Positions 25,627-33,870 of a stretch of DNA of 64,000 nt are shown here, one piece after another; positions within the stretch are counted from its first letter, which is position 1, and each line of letters opens with the position of its first letter. The stretch is from Hymenobacter jejuensis. GTDB lineage: Bacteria > Bacteroidota > Bacteroidia > Cytophagales > Hymenobacteraceae. Made by a program: the position numbers and the translations under genes. Where the stretch lies: contig NZ_CP040896.1 in the NCBI RefSeq assembly GCF_006337165.1, positions 3,038,001 to 3,102,000 of the forward strand, written 5' to 3'. The notes below the pieces were generated by a model. That model saw only the letters and a program-made list of their open reading frames with translations. It ran no database searches and had not been told where the DNA came from.

Positions 25627-26526
25627 ATGTCTTGGTTTAAGCGCGTAGAAAAGGGCATTGTCACGCCGACGGAGGAAAAAAAGGAAACTCCCGATGGCCT
25701 GTGGTACAAATGTCCCGAGTGCAAAACGGTAGCCACCATGGCCGAGCACAAGCGGCTGCTCTATACCTGCGCCAAATGCAACCACCACGATCGGATCGAC
25801 TCGGACGAGTACTTCGAGATTCTGTTCGATAACAACCAGTTTGTGGAGCTGGACGCAGAGCTAAGCTCGGCCGATCCGTTGCACTTCGTCGACACCAAAG
25901 CCTACCCGCAGCGCGTGGCCGCCACGCAGAAGCAAACGGGCTTGCGCGACGCCGTCCGCACGGCGCACGGCCACCTAAACGGGCTGGGCCTGGTAGTGGC
26001 GTGCATGGATTTCAAATTCATCGGCGGCTCGATGGGCTCGGTGGTAGGCGAAAAGATTGCCCGCGCCATCGATTACGCGCGCCAAAACCGCCTGCCGTTT
26101 CTGATGATCAGCAAATCGGGTGGGGCGCGCATGATGGAAGCTGGCTACTCGCTGATGCAGATGGCCAAAACGTCGGCTAAGCTGGCATTGCTGTCGGAAG
26201 CAGGTCTGCCCTACATTTCGATGCTCACCGACCCCACCACGGGCGGCGTAACAGCTTCGTTTGCCATGCTGGGTGACTTCAATATTGCCGAACCCGGCGC
26301 CCTCATCGGGTTTGCAGGGCCGCGCGTGATCAAAGAAACGATTGGCAAAGACCTGCCGAAGGACTTCCAAAGCGCCGAGTTTGTGCTGGAACACGGATTT
26401 CTCGATTTTATCGTCGACCGCAAAGAGCTGAAGCAGCAACTCACCGACCTGCTGCTGCTGCTGCGCCCCGCGGAAGTGTCGGCGGCGGCCGAAGCCACTG
26501 CCCCGCGGACGAAACAGCGGGTATAG
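25627..26526 (+). CDS. accD: Acetyl-CoA carboxylase carboxyltransferase subunit beta
   Basis: A 299-residue AccD. The N-terminal zinc ribbon is visible as CPECKTV and CAKCNHHDR (two CxxC pairs, about residues 29-52). The crotonase-like core has [15 protein letters not shown], then the oxyanion-hole stretch [18 protein letters not shown] and [16 protein letters not shown], and [13 protein letters not shown]. With AccA it moves the carboxyl group from biotin to acetyl-CoA, giving malonyl-CoA for fatty-acid synthesis. Length is normal for the family. AccA is not in this window. Confidence 0.96.
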   Translation: MSWFKRVEKGIVTPTEEKKETPDGLWYKCPECKTVATMAEHKRLLYTCAKCNHHDRIDSDEYFEILFDNNQFVELDAELSSADPLHFVDTKAYPQRVAATQKQTGLRDAVRTAHGHLNGLGLVVACMDFKFIGGSMGSVVGEKIARAIDYARQNRLPFLMISKSGGARMMEAGYSLMQMAKTSAKLALLSEAGLPYISMLTDPTTGGVTASFAMLGDFNIAEPGALIGFAGPRVIKETIGKDLPKDFQSAEFVLEHGFLDFIVDRKELKQQLTDLLLLLRPAEVSAAAEATAPRTKQRV

Positions 26527-26741
26527 CGCCGTTGCGTTTTCGGCAAGCTTTTTGGAAAGCCTGACAATCGTGTTCTGAGCGCGAATGTTGGGCTTTTCTG
26601 GCTTTGTGGCTGGTTATTAGTTCACTCCCAATCAGTTGCAGGCATCACCTGCTGTGCTAAGAACATTTTTAGCCAAAGCGGAGTAAAGCACCAACGGAAG
26701 CGAACTCCACTGTTCTTTTTCTTTCCACCAATTTTAATCTG

Positions 26742-27497
26742 ATGAAATCTCCCAAATCCATTCTCTCTTTCTTCATGGCACTCACGTTGCTGTTGGGCTC
26801 TTGTGCTACCTCCCAGAATGCGGGCAGTAACACGGGCAACACCAGCAACTTACCCGAAGGCAACGGCACTGGCGCTCGCAAAACGGGCATGAGCAAAACG
26901 GCCAAAGGTGGCTTACTAGGTGCTGGTGGCGGAGCGGTAGCAGGAGCTGTACTGGGCCGCGTGATCGGGGGTAAATCGGGTACGGCAGCCGGAGCCATCA
27001 TCGGAGCCACTGTGGGTGGAGCCGGCGGTGCACTCATCGGACGCAAGATGGACAAGCAGGCCGAAGAGCTGCAAAAGGACATGGCCAACGCCAAAGTTGA
27101 GCGCGTAGGCGAAGGCATCAAGATCACCTTTGATGCCGGCATCCTGTTCGACGTAAACAGCGCCACGCTGCGCCCTGCTTCGATGACGGAAATCGAGAAG
27201 ATGGCCGTCACGCTGCAGAAATATCCCGACACCAATATCCTCATTGAAGGCCACACCGACAACACCGGTAGCGACGCCATCAACCAGCCGCTGTCGGAGC
27301 GCCGCGCCGAATCGGTAGCTGCTTACACGCGCCAGAAAGGTGTGGATGCGGCCCGTATTTCCACGAAAGGATACGGCTCTACGCAGCCGATTGCTGACAA
27401 TACTACTGCTGAAGGCCGTCAAGCCAACCGCCGGGTAGAGGTAGCAATCTATGCCAACGAAAAGATGAAAAAGGCAGCCGAAGAAGGTCGCTTGTAA
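26742..27497 (+). CDS. OmpA-family lipoprotein with glycine zipper, paralogue 1
   Basis: A 251-residue protein. A lipobox-like LLLGSC puts the Cys at about residue 22. Residues about 60-105 form a glycine-zipper hairpin of small residues (AVAGAVLGRVIGGKSG, AAGAIIGATVGGAGGA) that would insert in or lie on a membrane. Residues about 130-245 are an OmpA domain with ILIEGHTDNTGSDAIN and QANRRVEVAIY. It probably anchors the outer membrane to peptidoglycan. It is the first of three tandem relatives (with 27696 and 28288), each with its own terminator. Compared with the third, it has a lipobox and an Asn/Thr-rich spacer after it. Confidence 0.9.
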   Translation: MKSPKSILSFFMALTLLLGSCATSQNAGSNTGNTSNLPEGNGTGARKTGMSKTAKGGLLGAGGGAVAGAVLGRVIGGKSGTAAGAIIGATVGGAGGALIGRKMDKQAEELQKDMANAKVERVGEGIKITFDAGILFDVNSATLRPASMTEIEKMAVTLQKYPDTNILIEGHTDNTGSDAINQPLSERRAESVAAYTRQKGVDAARISTKGYGSTQPIADNTTAEGRQANRRVEVAIYANEKMKKAAEEGRL

Positions 27498-27522
27498 TTA
27501 TCTAAAAGTCAGTAGTTTAGTA

Positions 27523-27554
27523 GAAAGGCCGCGCAGATTGTGCGGCCTTTTTTT
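27523..27554 (+). terminator. Terminator after glycine-zipper OmpA paralogue 1
   Basis: Stem AAAGGCCGCGCA / TGTGCGGCCTTT (one G-U) with a short loop and a run of seven T. Confidence 0.85.
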
Positions 27555-27695
27555 GTAGAAATCCAAGTGAGTGCTGTGAGGTAGTGTAGGATAATGGCTG
27601 GTAGCTTGTGCTTCAGCTTTCGTGTAACCTTGGACCCGGCTACTTGCGTTAGAGATGCATAATCCCATTGTTCATTTTCATTAAATCAAGAAGTC

Positions 27696-27980
27696 ATGAA
27701 ACCCTTCAAGTTATATTTGGCCATGATTGTGGCCATGATTATGCTGAGCACCAACTTCGCCCACGCCCAAACCACCAAGAAAGGTTGGAGCAACAAAGGC
27801 AAAGGAGCGGCCATCGGGGCGGGTAGTGGTGCCGTAGCCGGCGCCGTGATTGCCGGTAAAGGCGATCGGGGCAAAGGTGCTTTGATCGGCGGCGCGGCTG
27901 GTGCCGTAGGCGGCGCCATTATCGGCCGCAAAAAAGACAAGAAGAAAGACCCCGTGCGGTACAGTGCTTATAAAAAATAA
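27696..27980 (+). CDS. Small glycine-zipper protein, lacking the OmpA domain
   Basis: A 94-residue protein: signal peptide to about residue 25 (STNFAHAQ), then a glycine-zipper double hairpin (AAIGAGSGAVAGAVIAGKG and GALIGGAAGAVGGAIIGRKK) and a Lys-rich tail. It is equivalent to the N-terminal half of the flanking OmpA proteins with the OmpA part missing. It resembles YMGG/Rick_17kDa-like zipper proteins that assemble in membranes. It may partner with the two larger relatives, or be a shortened duplicate that has kept function. The frame is intact. Confidence 0.82.
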   Translation: MKPFKLYLAMIVAMIMLSTNFAHAQTTKKGWSNKGKGAAIGAGSGAVAGAVIAGKGDRGKGALIGGAAGAVGGAIIGRKKDKKKDPVRYSAYKK

Positions 27981-28287
27981 GGCTGTCAAGCCGTCCGGGC
28001 ACCGCTTTAAAGACTTCGATTGCCAAGGCCACATCAAAAAGATGTGGTCTTGTTTTTTGTTGTAACCGCGTTGTTTCTCAGGGTTTTTGAAGAAATCTCC
28101 GACGGCAAAAAACCTTGTTATTCTCTTGATAATGGGTTTTTATGCAATTTTGGGGCGCGCTTCCCGTTTTTGGCAAGGTGGTTGCAATTCATGTGACCGC
28201 AGCTGGTAGCCACCGCAAAATCCCTTTAGGTGGCCAAGCGCTTTCCCCAACTGCTTCCCAATTCATACCAAAACAAACCCCAAGATT
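27981..28287. other. Intergenic region between glycine-zipper genes
   Basis: Holds the terminator of the small zipper gene at 28024-28057 and, further on, an AT-rich stretch (28110-28160) that probably contains the promoter of the next OmpA gene. I see no extra gene. Confidence 0.6.
28024..28057 (+). terminator. Terminator after the small glycine-zipper gene
   Basis: Stem AAGGCCACATC / GATGTGGTCTT with loop AAAAA, then TGTTTTTTG. Confidence 0.8.
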
Positions 28288-28998
28288 ATGACAACGTTCC
28301 GCTCATATTTCGTAGCTCTGCTCGCCTTGCTGTTGCTCGGTAGCAACTTTGCGGAAGCTCAAACCACGACCACCACGGCGAAGAAGCCTTGGAGCAAAAC
28401 GGCCAAAGGCGGCCTGATCGGGGCCGGTGGCGGTGCCGTAATTGGTGGCGTACTCGGCCGCGTGATTGGCGGCAAGAACAGCACTGCCGGTGGTGCCATC
28501 ATCGGAGCCGCAGTAGGCGGTGGTGCCGGTGCCCTGATTGGCCGTCGGATGGACAAGCAAGCTGCTGAGCTGAAGAAAGACATGGCCGGCGCCACTGTAG
28601 AGCGCGTAGGCGAAGGCATCAAGATCACCTTCGATTCGGGTATCCTGTTTGCCAAAAACTCTTCCAACCTGACTTCGACTGCGCAGGCCAATATTGCTAA
28701 GCTGGCCGCTACGCTGATCAAATACAAAGACACCAACGTGCTGATCGAAGGCCACACCGACAACACCGGTAGCGATGCCATCAACGATCCGTTGTCGGTA
28801 CGCCGCGCGCAGGCCGTTGCTAACTATGCCCAAGGCCAAGGCGTGGAGTCTTCGCGCTTTGAGGTGAAAGGTTACGGTTCGCACCAGCCCATCGCCGACA
28901 ACTCGACCGAAGCTGGTCGGGATGCCAACCGTCGCGTGGAAGTTGCCATCTATGCCAACGAAAAGCTGAAGAAAGCTGCCGAAAAAGGCCAGATCTAA
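28288..28998 (+). CDS. OmpA-family protein with glycine zipper, paralogue 2
   Basis: A 236-residue paralogue of the gene at 26742. The signal peptide ends SNFAEAQ, with no lipobox, so it is probably periplasmic or inserted through the zipper. The zipper reads AVIGGVLGRVIGGKNS and GAAVGGGAGALIGRRMD. The OmpA domain has NVLIEGHTDNTGSDAIN and DANRRVEVAIYANEKLKKA. From the zipper to the C-terminus it is close to paralogue 1 in both protein and DNA, pointing to a fairly recent tandem duplication. The loss or gain of a lipobox is the main difference. Confidence 0.9.
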   Translation: MTTFRSYFVALLALLLLGSNFAEAQTTTTTAKKPWSKTAKGGLIGAGGGAVIGGVLGRVIGGKNSTAGGAIIGAAVGGGAGALIGRRMDKQAAELKKDMAGATVERVGEGIKITFDSGILFAKNSSNLTSTAQANIAKLAATLIKYKDTNVLIEGHTDNTGSDAINDPLSVRRAQAVANYAQGQGVESSRFEVKGYGSHQPIADNSTEAGRDANRRVEVAIYANEKLKKAAEKGQI

Positions 28999-29029
28999 GC
29001 TTAGACAATTTCGCACTACACCTATTGCC

Positions 29030-29068
29030 AACCCGGCGGCGTCCTTGTGATGTCGCCGGTTTTTTTGT
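29030..29068 (+). terminator. Terminator after glycine-zipper OmpA paralogue 2
   Basis: Stem around AACCCGGCGGCGTC with one mismatch and two G-U pairs, followed by seven T. Confidence 0.75.
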
Positions 29069-29101
29069 GTAAGCCGAAAGGATGTCATGTTTTATAAATA
29101 T

Positions 29102-29112
29102 TTAATAGTCAG
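29102..29112. repeat. Intergenic TTGA-nnn-TCAA motif, copy 4 (degenerate)
   Basis: TTAATAGTCAG, with ATAAATAT just before and TACATTATG after, in the gap upstream of the endonuclease III-like gene. Confidence 0.45.
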
Positions 29113-29186
29113 TACATTATGTAAATAAGCCGTACAGACTTGAAGTGCTGTGTAACCCCGGCAATACCCCGGCGGTACAACCGAGC

Positions 29187-29945
29187 ATGACCGATGCCTA
29201 CACGCTTACCCCCGCCCAAAAAGCCTGGCAAGACCACGAAATTCTAAATCAGTTCTTCGGCCCTTTGCCTTTGGAACCACGCCGCATTCCCATGCGCGAA
29301 CTGATTTCGACGCTGCTTTCGCACCGCACAACGCACGTTGATGAGGAACTGGCGTACGACCGGATGCTCGAGACCTTTGGCGATTGGGAAGGTGTGCTGG
29401 CCGCGCCGGTGAAAGAACTGGCGCACGCCATACGGACCACGCGCTGGCCCGATACGCAGGCGCCCCGCATCCAGGAAATTCTGCGACGCATCAAGGCCGA
29501 GCGCGGCGAGTTTACCCTCGACTTTCTGGCCGAATGGCCCGTGGAGCAAGGCTTGCAATGGCTCACCGACATGCCCGGCATTGGGCTGAAAACGGCTTCG
29601 CTGGTGCTGCTTTTCAATTTCCAGAAACCGGTATTGCCCGTCGATACGCACGTGCACCGCGTGGCTCAGCGCGTCGGGATGATCGGCCCGAAAGTATCAA
29701 CCGACAAAGCGCATCAGGTTCTGCTCGCGCTGCTGCCTAAAGATTCGGTGGTGCTGCTTAATTTTCACAAACACAATTATTGGCTCGGGCAGCACATCTG
29801 CTTCTTTACAAGGCCCGATTGCCCGCGGTGCCCCTTAAAAGGCTTCTGCAACTATTATTTGGAGCATTATGGGCCGGCGGATGCCGCTGCGCTGGCTGCC
29901 ACTCCGGCGCGGTGGGAGCGAAGCTGGGGTGAGCTTCAGCATTAA
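29187..29945 (+). CDS. Endonuclease III-like HhH-GPD DNA glycosylase
   Basis: A 252-residue base-excision repair enzyme of the Nth group. Seen: the helix-hairpin-helix MPGIGLKTASLVLLF with the catalytic-type lysine; the essential Asp in PVDTHVHRVAQRVG; and a complete [4Fe-4S] loop C-x6-C-x2-C-x5-C in CFFTRPDCPRCPLKGFC. These fit excision of oxidised pyrimidines with AP-lyase activity. It is longer than E. coli Nth by about 40 residues, mostly at the N-terminus and a short C-terminal tail, so it may be a divergent paralogue rather than the main Nth. ATG 29187 is preferred to 29145. The radical SAM gene starts 42 bases after it. Confidence 0.88.
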   Translation: MTDAYTLTPAQKAWQDHEILNQFFGPLPLEPRRIPMRELISTLLSHRTTHVDEELAYDRMLETFGDWEGVLAAPVKELAHAIRTTRWPDTQAPRIQEILRRIKAERGEFTLDFLAEWPVEQGLQWLTDMPGIGLKTASLVLLFNFQKPVLPVDTHVHRVAQRVGMIGPKVSTDKAHQVLLALLPKDSVVLLNFHKHNYWLGQHICFFTRPDCPRCPLKGFCNYYLEHYGPADAAALAATPARWERSWGELQH

Positions 29946-29973
29946 GCTGAGCCGGCGCTTCCCCGCATTGCCC

Positions 29974-29981
29974 TACCTTTG
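29974..29981 (+). promoter_or_regulatory. TAnnTTTG promoter very close to the radical SAM start
   Basis: TACCTTTG ends only five bases before ATG 29987, so transcription would begin at or next to the start codon, suggesting a leaderless message. Confidence 0.5.
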
Positions 29982-29986
29982 CGAAC

Positions 29987-30970
29987 ATGCGCCTCGTTCG
30001 TCATCCGGTACTCTGCAACTATTACGTTACCTACCGCTGCAACGCGCGCTGTTCTTTCTGCGATATCTGGGAGAAACCCTCGCCTTATATCCAGCTTGCC
30101 GACGTCGAGCAGAATCTGCGCGACCTCAGGCGCTTGGGCGTAAACGTGGTCGATTTCACGGGTGGCGAGCCGCTCTTGCACCGCCAGATTCATGAGTTTG
30201 TGGGCCTGGCCCACGACATGGGCTTCATCACGACGCTCACCACCAACTGCTTGCTGTACCCCAAGTACGCCGAGCGGCTGCGCGGCAAAGTGGACATGCT
30301 GCACTTCTCTTTGGATGCCTCCGAAAAGGAAGTACACGACCGCGGCCGCGGCGTGGCATGCTTTGATTTTGTGCTGGAAAGCATTCGCGTCGCCAAAGAG
30401 CTGGGCGAGCGGCCCGACATCCTGTTTACGGTCTTCCGCGAGAACCTCGCCGATCTGGAAGTCGTCTACCGCGAAATAACGCAACCCAATGATTTAGTGC
30501 TGATTATAAATCCGGCATTTGAGTATAACAGCGTCGAAACCGGCGAGCAGTTGACGGACGCGGAACTGGATTATCTATCGGCTTTCGGCAAAAAGAAAGG
30601 CGTGTACCTCAACGAAGCGTTCATCCAGTTGCGCAAAGACGGCGGTAACCACATAGCCGCGCCCGTATGCCGCGCCGCCAGCACCACGCTGGTGATATCG
30701 CCAAGCAATGAATTGGTGCTGCCCTGCTACCATTTGGGCGAGCAAAAATTTCCCATCAACGGCGAGCTGCATACGCTCTATACCTCGGGGGAAGTGCAGC
30801 GGCTGGCCGCGCTGGAAGGCCGTTTGCCGCAATGCGAAGGCTGTACCATCAACTGCTACATGCAGCCCAGCTTTGCCGTAGAAGTAAACAAATACTTCTG
30901 GCAAGCTTTACCCAGCACCCTGAAATACAACTTCACCAAAGGTACTTGGAAGCGCATGCTGACGCGTTAG
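29987..30970 (+). CDS. Radical SAM enzyme with SPASM-like C-terminus
   Basis: A 327-residue radical SAM protein. The [4Fe-4S] motif CxxxCxxC is CNARCSFC at residues 18-25, followed by VDFTGGEPLL (SAM contact). The C-terminal third has extra cysteines: PVCRAAST, LPCYHLGE and CEGCTINCYMQ, resembling a SPASM/twitch auxiliary cluster region. It resembles MoaA/PqqE-type and HpnH-like radical SAM proteins, but no peptide, cofactor or hopanoid gene lies beside it, so the substrate is unknown. It may be transcribed leaderless from a promoter inside the gap after the glycosylase gene. Confidence 0.87.
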   Translation: MRLVRHPVLCNYYVTYRCNARCSFCDIWEKPSPYIQLADVEQNLRDLRRLGVNVVDFTGGEPLLHRQIHEFVGLAHDMGFITTLTTNCLLYPKYAERLRGKVDMLHFSLDASEKEVHDRGRGVACFDFVLESIRVAKELGERPDILFTVFRENLADLEVVYREITQPNDLVLIINPAFEYNSVETGEQLTDAELDYLSAFGKKKGVYLNEAFIQLRKDGGNHIAAPVCRAASTTLVISPSNELVLPCYHLGEQKFPINGELHTLYTSGEVQRLAALEGRLPQCEGCTINCYMQPSFAVEVNKYFWQALPSTLKYNFTKGTWKRMLTR

Positions 30971-31003
30971 AACGATTTTAGCAGGCGGGTAAGCGCCGGT
31001 GTT

Positions 31004-31044
31004 GAGCCCGGCAGCTACTGATGCAGAAATAGCTCGCCGGGCTC
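31004..31044. other. Imperfect hairpin between convergent genes, no U-run
   Basis: GAGCCCGGC-AGCTA pairs with TAGCT-C-GCCGGGCTC (14 bp, one bulge) around a 12-base loop. It has no U-run, so a Rho-dependent or processing role is as likely as intrinsic termination. Confidence 0.45.
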
Positions 31045-31077
31045 GGTCCGATGGGTTAGGTGTAGGGTGAGTGATAT

Positions 31078-31503
31078 CTAGAATTCTGCCATGTCTCGGT
31101 TGCTCCGAAAGGCTTTCATGCTGGCTTCTGTATCCAGATACGCTTGAAAACGTGCCACTTTGCCATCCTGCATGATGAAGGAGTGCGCCCATTCTTCCTC
31201 ATCAGTTCGCCCGGTAGCGCGCACTTTGCCTTTAGAAAATCCCAGCACAACTAAGCGGTCGCCCTGAGCGATATAATTTTGGGGCTCAAATCGTTCGTAA
31301 TCTATGGCATCGTGGAGCTTGGCAAAAAACGTCGCTACTTGTTCCTTGCCCCGATACACGCCCGCAAAAGGAACAGTTTCGGCTGAGCCCGGAATGATAA
31401 ACTCAACGTCGTCTGTGTAGAGGTTCAGCAGGTTCGGAATGTCGCCTTTGCCGAAAAGCGCGTATCCTTCCTGCACCGTTTGGGTGTTTTGCTGTTCGTT
31501 CAT
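31078..31503 (-). CDS. SnoaL-like / NTF2-fold protein
   Basis: A 141-residue cone-shaped alpha+beta (NTF2-like) protein: the first helix pair VQEGYALFGKGDIPNLLNLY, then TDDVEFIIPGSAETVPFAGVYRG and a closing strand HSFIMQDGKVARFQAYLD. Family members are small hydrolases, isomerases or binding proteins. The motif TDDVEF with HD-type acids is common to the SnoaL-like group, but no catalytic set can be assigned. ATG 31503 is preferred to 31539 because the fold begins there. It is transcribed alone, divergent from the gamma-carbonic anhydrase gene. Confidence 0.82.
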   Translation of the reverse strand: MNEQQNTQTVQEGYALFGKGDIPNLLNLYTDDVEFIIPGSAETVPFAGVYRGKEQVATFFAKLHDAIDYERFEPQNYIAQGDRLVVLGFSKGKVRATGRTDEEEWAHSFIMQDGKVARFQAYLDTEASMKAFRSNRDMAEF

Positions 31504-31668
31504 GATTGTAGCAGCTTTTTGATTGAGGAAGGGCTGCAAACCAAAGCCATCTCTCGCCGCAGCCCGATAGGCAACAGACGCTCATCCCGGCTAAGGGAAT
31601 GTCGTAATAAGCTGATGCACAGCACCCATCAGCTTCTATTTAATTTAGCGAATATTTACCTGACTTCC

Positions 31669-32208
31669 ATGCCTGCTCTCATTCTTCCTGTCAAAGGGGT
31701 GTTGCCCCAAATTGGTCCCGATTGCTTCCTGGCCGATAATGCTACCATCGTCGGCGACGTGGTGCTGGGTGCCCACTGCACCGTCTGGTTTACGGCCGTA
31801 GTGCGCGGCGACGTAAACGCCATTCGTGTCGGTGACCACACCAACATTCAGGACGGCGCGGTCATTCATTGCACCTACCTGAAGGCGGCCACGACCATCG
31901 GAGCCCGCGTGAGCATCGGCCACCGCGCCATCGTACACGGCTGCACCGTAGAAGACGACGTGCTGATCGGGATGGGCGCCATTGTGATGGACGGCGCCGT
32001 GATCGGGCAGGGCTGCATCGTGGCCGCGGGTGCCGTGGTGCTGGAAAATACACAGTGCGAACCGGGCTACCTCTACGCGGGCGTTCCGGCTCGTAAAATC
32101 AAACCGGTAAGCGCCGAACAATTAGCCAACCTGCGCCGCACCGCCGATAATTATGTGCTGTATGCTAGTTGGTTTGAGCCAGCGGCAGAAGTGCCGGCAA
32201 AAGGTTAG
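31669..32208 (+). CDS. Gamma-carbonic anhydrase-like hexapeptide-repeat protein
   Basis: A 179-residue left-handed beta-helix protein with hexapeptide turns (IVGDVVLGAHCTVWFTAVVRGD, then IGARVSIGHRAIVHGCTVEDDV). Three His in the usual places (AVIHC, IGH and VHG) match the zinc ligands of the gamma-carbonic anhydrase/CaiE/PaaY family. The KIKP stretch and helix at the end pack on the trimer. Whether it hydrates CO2 is uncertain, since many YrdA-like relatives are inactive or need oxidation. ATG 31669 matches the usual N-terminus (ILPVKGVLPQIGPDCFLADN). Confidence 0.88.
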   Translation: MPALILPVKGVLPQIGPDCFLADNATIVGDVVLGAHCTVWFTAVVRGDVNAIRVGDHTNIQDGAVIHCTYLKAATTIGARVSIGHRAIVHGCTVEDDVLIGMGAIVMDGAVIGQGCIVAAGAVVLENTQCEPGYLYAGVPARKIKPVSAEQLANLRRTADNYVLYASWFEPAAEVPAKG

Positions 32209-32222
32209 GCACAACGGGGACA

Positions 32223-32262
32223 TACAAAGAGAGCCGACTACGTGTAGTCGGCTCTCTTTGTA
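32223..32262. terminator. Bidirectional terminator, perfect 18-bp stem
   Basis: TACAAAGAGAGCCGACTA with its complement and loop CGTG, between the convergent anhydrase-like and CNNM genes. Confidence 0.8.
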
Positions 32263-32267
32263 TATGT

Positions 32268-32278
32268 TTGATTGTCAA
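32268..32278. repeat. Intergenic TTGA-nnn-TCAA motif, copy 5
   Basis: TTGATTGTCAA followed by GTGTTTATG, six bases after the terminator stem and ten before the CNNM stop codon. Confidence 0.6.
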
Positions 32279-32287
32279 GTGTTTATG

Positions 32288-33619
32288 TTATAAAGACAAT
32301 CCATCGTCCGAAACCTCTTCGCGTTCTTGCGGAACGGTTACGCGAAGCTGCACCAGCTCCACCGACCGCCGTGAGCGTTTCAGCACCCGAAACTCGTAGT
32401 TGTCAAGGACAGCCACGTCGCCGACTTCGGGAATGTTGCCGTAAATCACGTTGAGCAAGCCGCCAACGGTCTCGTAGTCTTCACCTTCCGGTAGCGGATA
32501 GGGAAGGTATTCGTTGGCGTCGGGGATGGGCGTGGAGGTATTGACGCGGTATTCGGTTTCGGAGACTTTCTCCACCACCGGCACCTCGTTATCGTACTCA
32601 TCCTGAATTTCGCCAACTAGCTCTTCGATGATGTCTTCGATGGTAACGATGCCCGACACGCCGCCAAACTCGTCCGACACGATGGCGATGTGCATGTGTT
32701 TGCGCTGAAACTGGCGAAGCAGCCGGTTGATCTTTTTGGTTTCGGGCACAAAGTAGGCCGGCCGCATAATCTTGGGCAACACGATGGTTTCGTTGCGCCG
32801 GATCAGTTGCAGCAAGTCCTTCACGTACAGGATGCCCACAATGTTGTCGATGTTGCCTTCGTAGACTGGCATCCGCGAATAGCCCTCGGTGTACACGGCT
32901 TCGAGCACTTGTTCCTGCGGAGCATTCACGTCGATGGCCGCCAGCTTGGTGCGCGGCACCATAATCTGCTTCACCATCCGATCGTTGAACTCGAACACGT
33001 TCTCGATCATCTCGTGTTCCGACTCGTGGATCTCGCCGCTCTGCTTACTCTGGTCGAGCAGCAGCCGGATTTCTTCGGCTGAGTGCACATCGGCAGCGTG
33101 CGTGGCCTGTCCGCCGAAAAGGCCAGCTACCAGGTTGGAGAGCTTATCGAGGAGCCAGATGAGCGGAAACGTAACTTTCGCAAATGCCCACAGCGGCACG
33201 GCAATGGCAATGCTGGTAGTTTCGGGTTTCTGAATGGCCAGTACCTTAGGCGCCTGCTCGCCCAGCACAATGTGCATAATGGTAATGAGCGAGAAAGAGG
33301 TGGCCAGCGCTACGTTGTGCACCGTACCCGGCTCAAGCTTGAGCCCAAGCTGATGAATAATGGCCAGCACAACCTCGGCCACTACGCTTTCGCCAACCCA
33401 GCCCAGTGCCAGCGAGGCCAGCGTAATGCCGAGCTGCGTAGCCGATAAGTAGTAGTTGAGGTCGTGCAGCATGCTCTGCACAAGGCGCGCCAAGCGATTG
33501 CCGCTCTGTGCTTTAACCTCAATCTGCGAGAGGCGAACTTTGACGAACGCAAACTCCGCCGCCACAAAAAATCCGTTCAGCAACACCAGCAGAACGGTGA
33601 AAAAAATGTTTAAGCCCAT
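32288..33619 (-). CDS. CNNM/CorC-type membrane protein with CBS pair (hemolysin family)
   Basis: A 443-residue protein with the DUF21-CBS-CBS-CorC_HlyC layout. The N-terminal half has about four membrane segments, including LNGFFVAAEFAFVKVR and HIVLGEQAPKVLAI, the signatures of the CNNM/DUF21 fold. Two CBS modules follow (MVPRTKLAAIDV...GYSRMPVYEGNIDNIVGILYVKDLL, and VSDEFGGVSGIVTIEDIIEEL). The C-terminal CorC_HlyC domain begins near YRVNTSTPI. Members of this family move or sense Mg2+ (CorC/MpfA). A TACTTTTG promoter lies 46 bases upstream. It is a single gene. Confidence 0.92.
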   Translation of the reverse strand: MGLNIFFTVLLVLLNGFFVAAEFAFVKVRLSQIEVKAQSGNRLARLVQSMLHDLNYYLSATQLGITLASLALGWVGESVVAEVVLAIIHQLGLKLEPGTVHNVALATSFSLITIMHIVLGEQAPKVLAIQKPETTSIAIAVPLWAFAKVTFPLIWLLDKLSNLVAGLFGGQATHAADVHSAEEIRLLLDQSKQSGEIHESEHEMIENVFEFNDRMVKQIMVPRTKLAAIDVNAPQEQVLEAVYTEGYSRMPVYEGNIDNIVGILYVKDLLQLIRRNETIVLPKIMRPAYFVPETKKINRLLRQFQRKHMHIAIVSDEFGGVSGIVTIEDIIEELVGEIQDEYDNEVPVVEKVSETEYRVNTSTPIPDANEYLPYPLPEGEDYETVGGLLNVIYGNIPEVGDVAVLDNYEFRVLKRSRRSVELVQLRVTVPQEREEVSDDGLSL

Positions 33620-33664
33620 AGATGCGGAAGCTTCGACTCGATCGGTCCGGCTCCCTTTGCTTCA

Positions 33665-33672
33665 CAAAAGTA
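33665..33672 (-). promoter_or_regulatory. TAnnTTTG promoter of the CNNM gene
   Basis: TACTTTTG on the minus strand, 46 bases before ATG 33619. Confidence 0.6.
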
Positions 33673-33870
33673 CGAGAATATGCCCAAGCGGTTCCCGCTC
33701 CCGTAAACTAAGCCACTTCGCAAGACGTTAGGCATTCCAAAATAGTAGTAACTCCAAGGACGCGCGCAGGGTTCATTGCGGCTTTGTGACACTTCCTGCC
33801 GTTCTTTGTTTGTTGATCTGGTTCCCCGCAGGGAAAAATCAGACTTATTCCGCTGAACAAATTATTTTCC

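Noticed and set aside
26700..29000. A repeat-type CRISPR or mobile element behind the near-identical blocks
   Set aside because: The repeated sequence is coding (glycine zipper plus OmpA); no direct repeats with spacers, no transposase and no terminal inverted repeats.
31004..31044. The hairpin as a certain intrinsic terminator
   Set aside because: No U-run follows on either strand, so I list it only as a hairpin.
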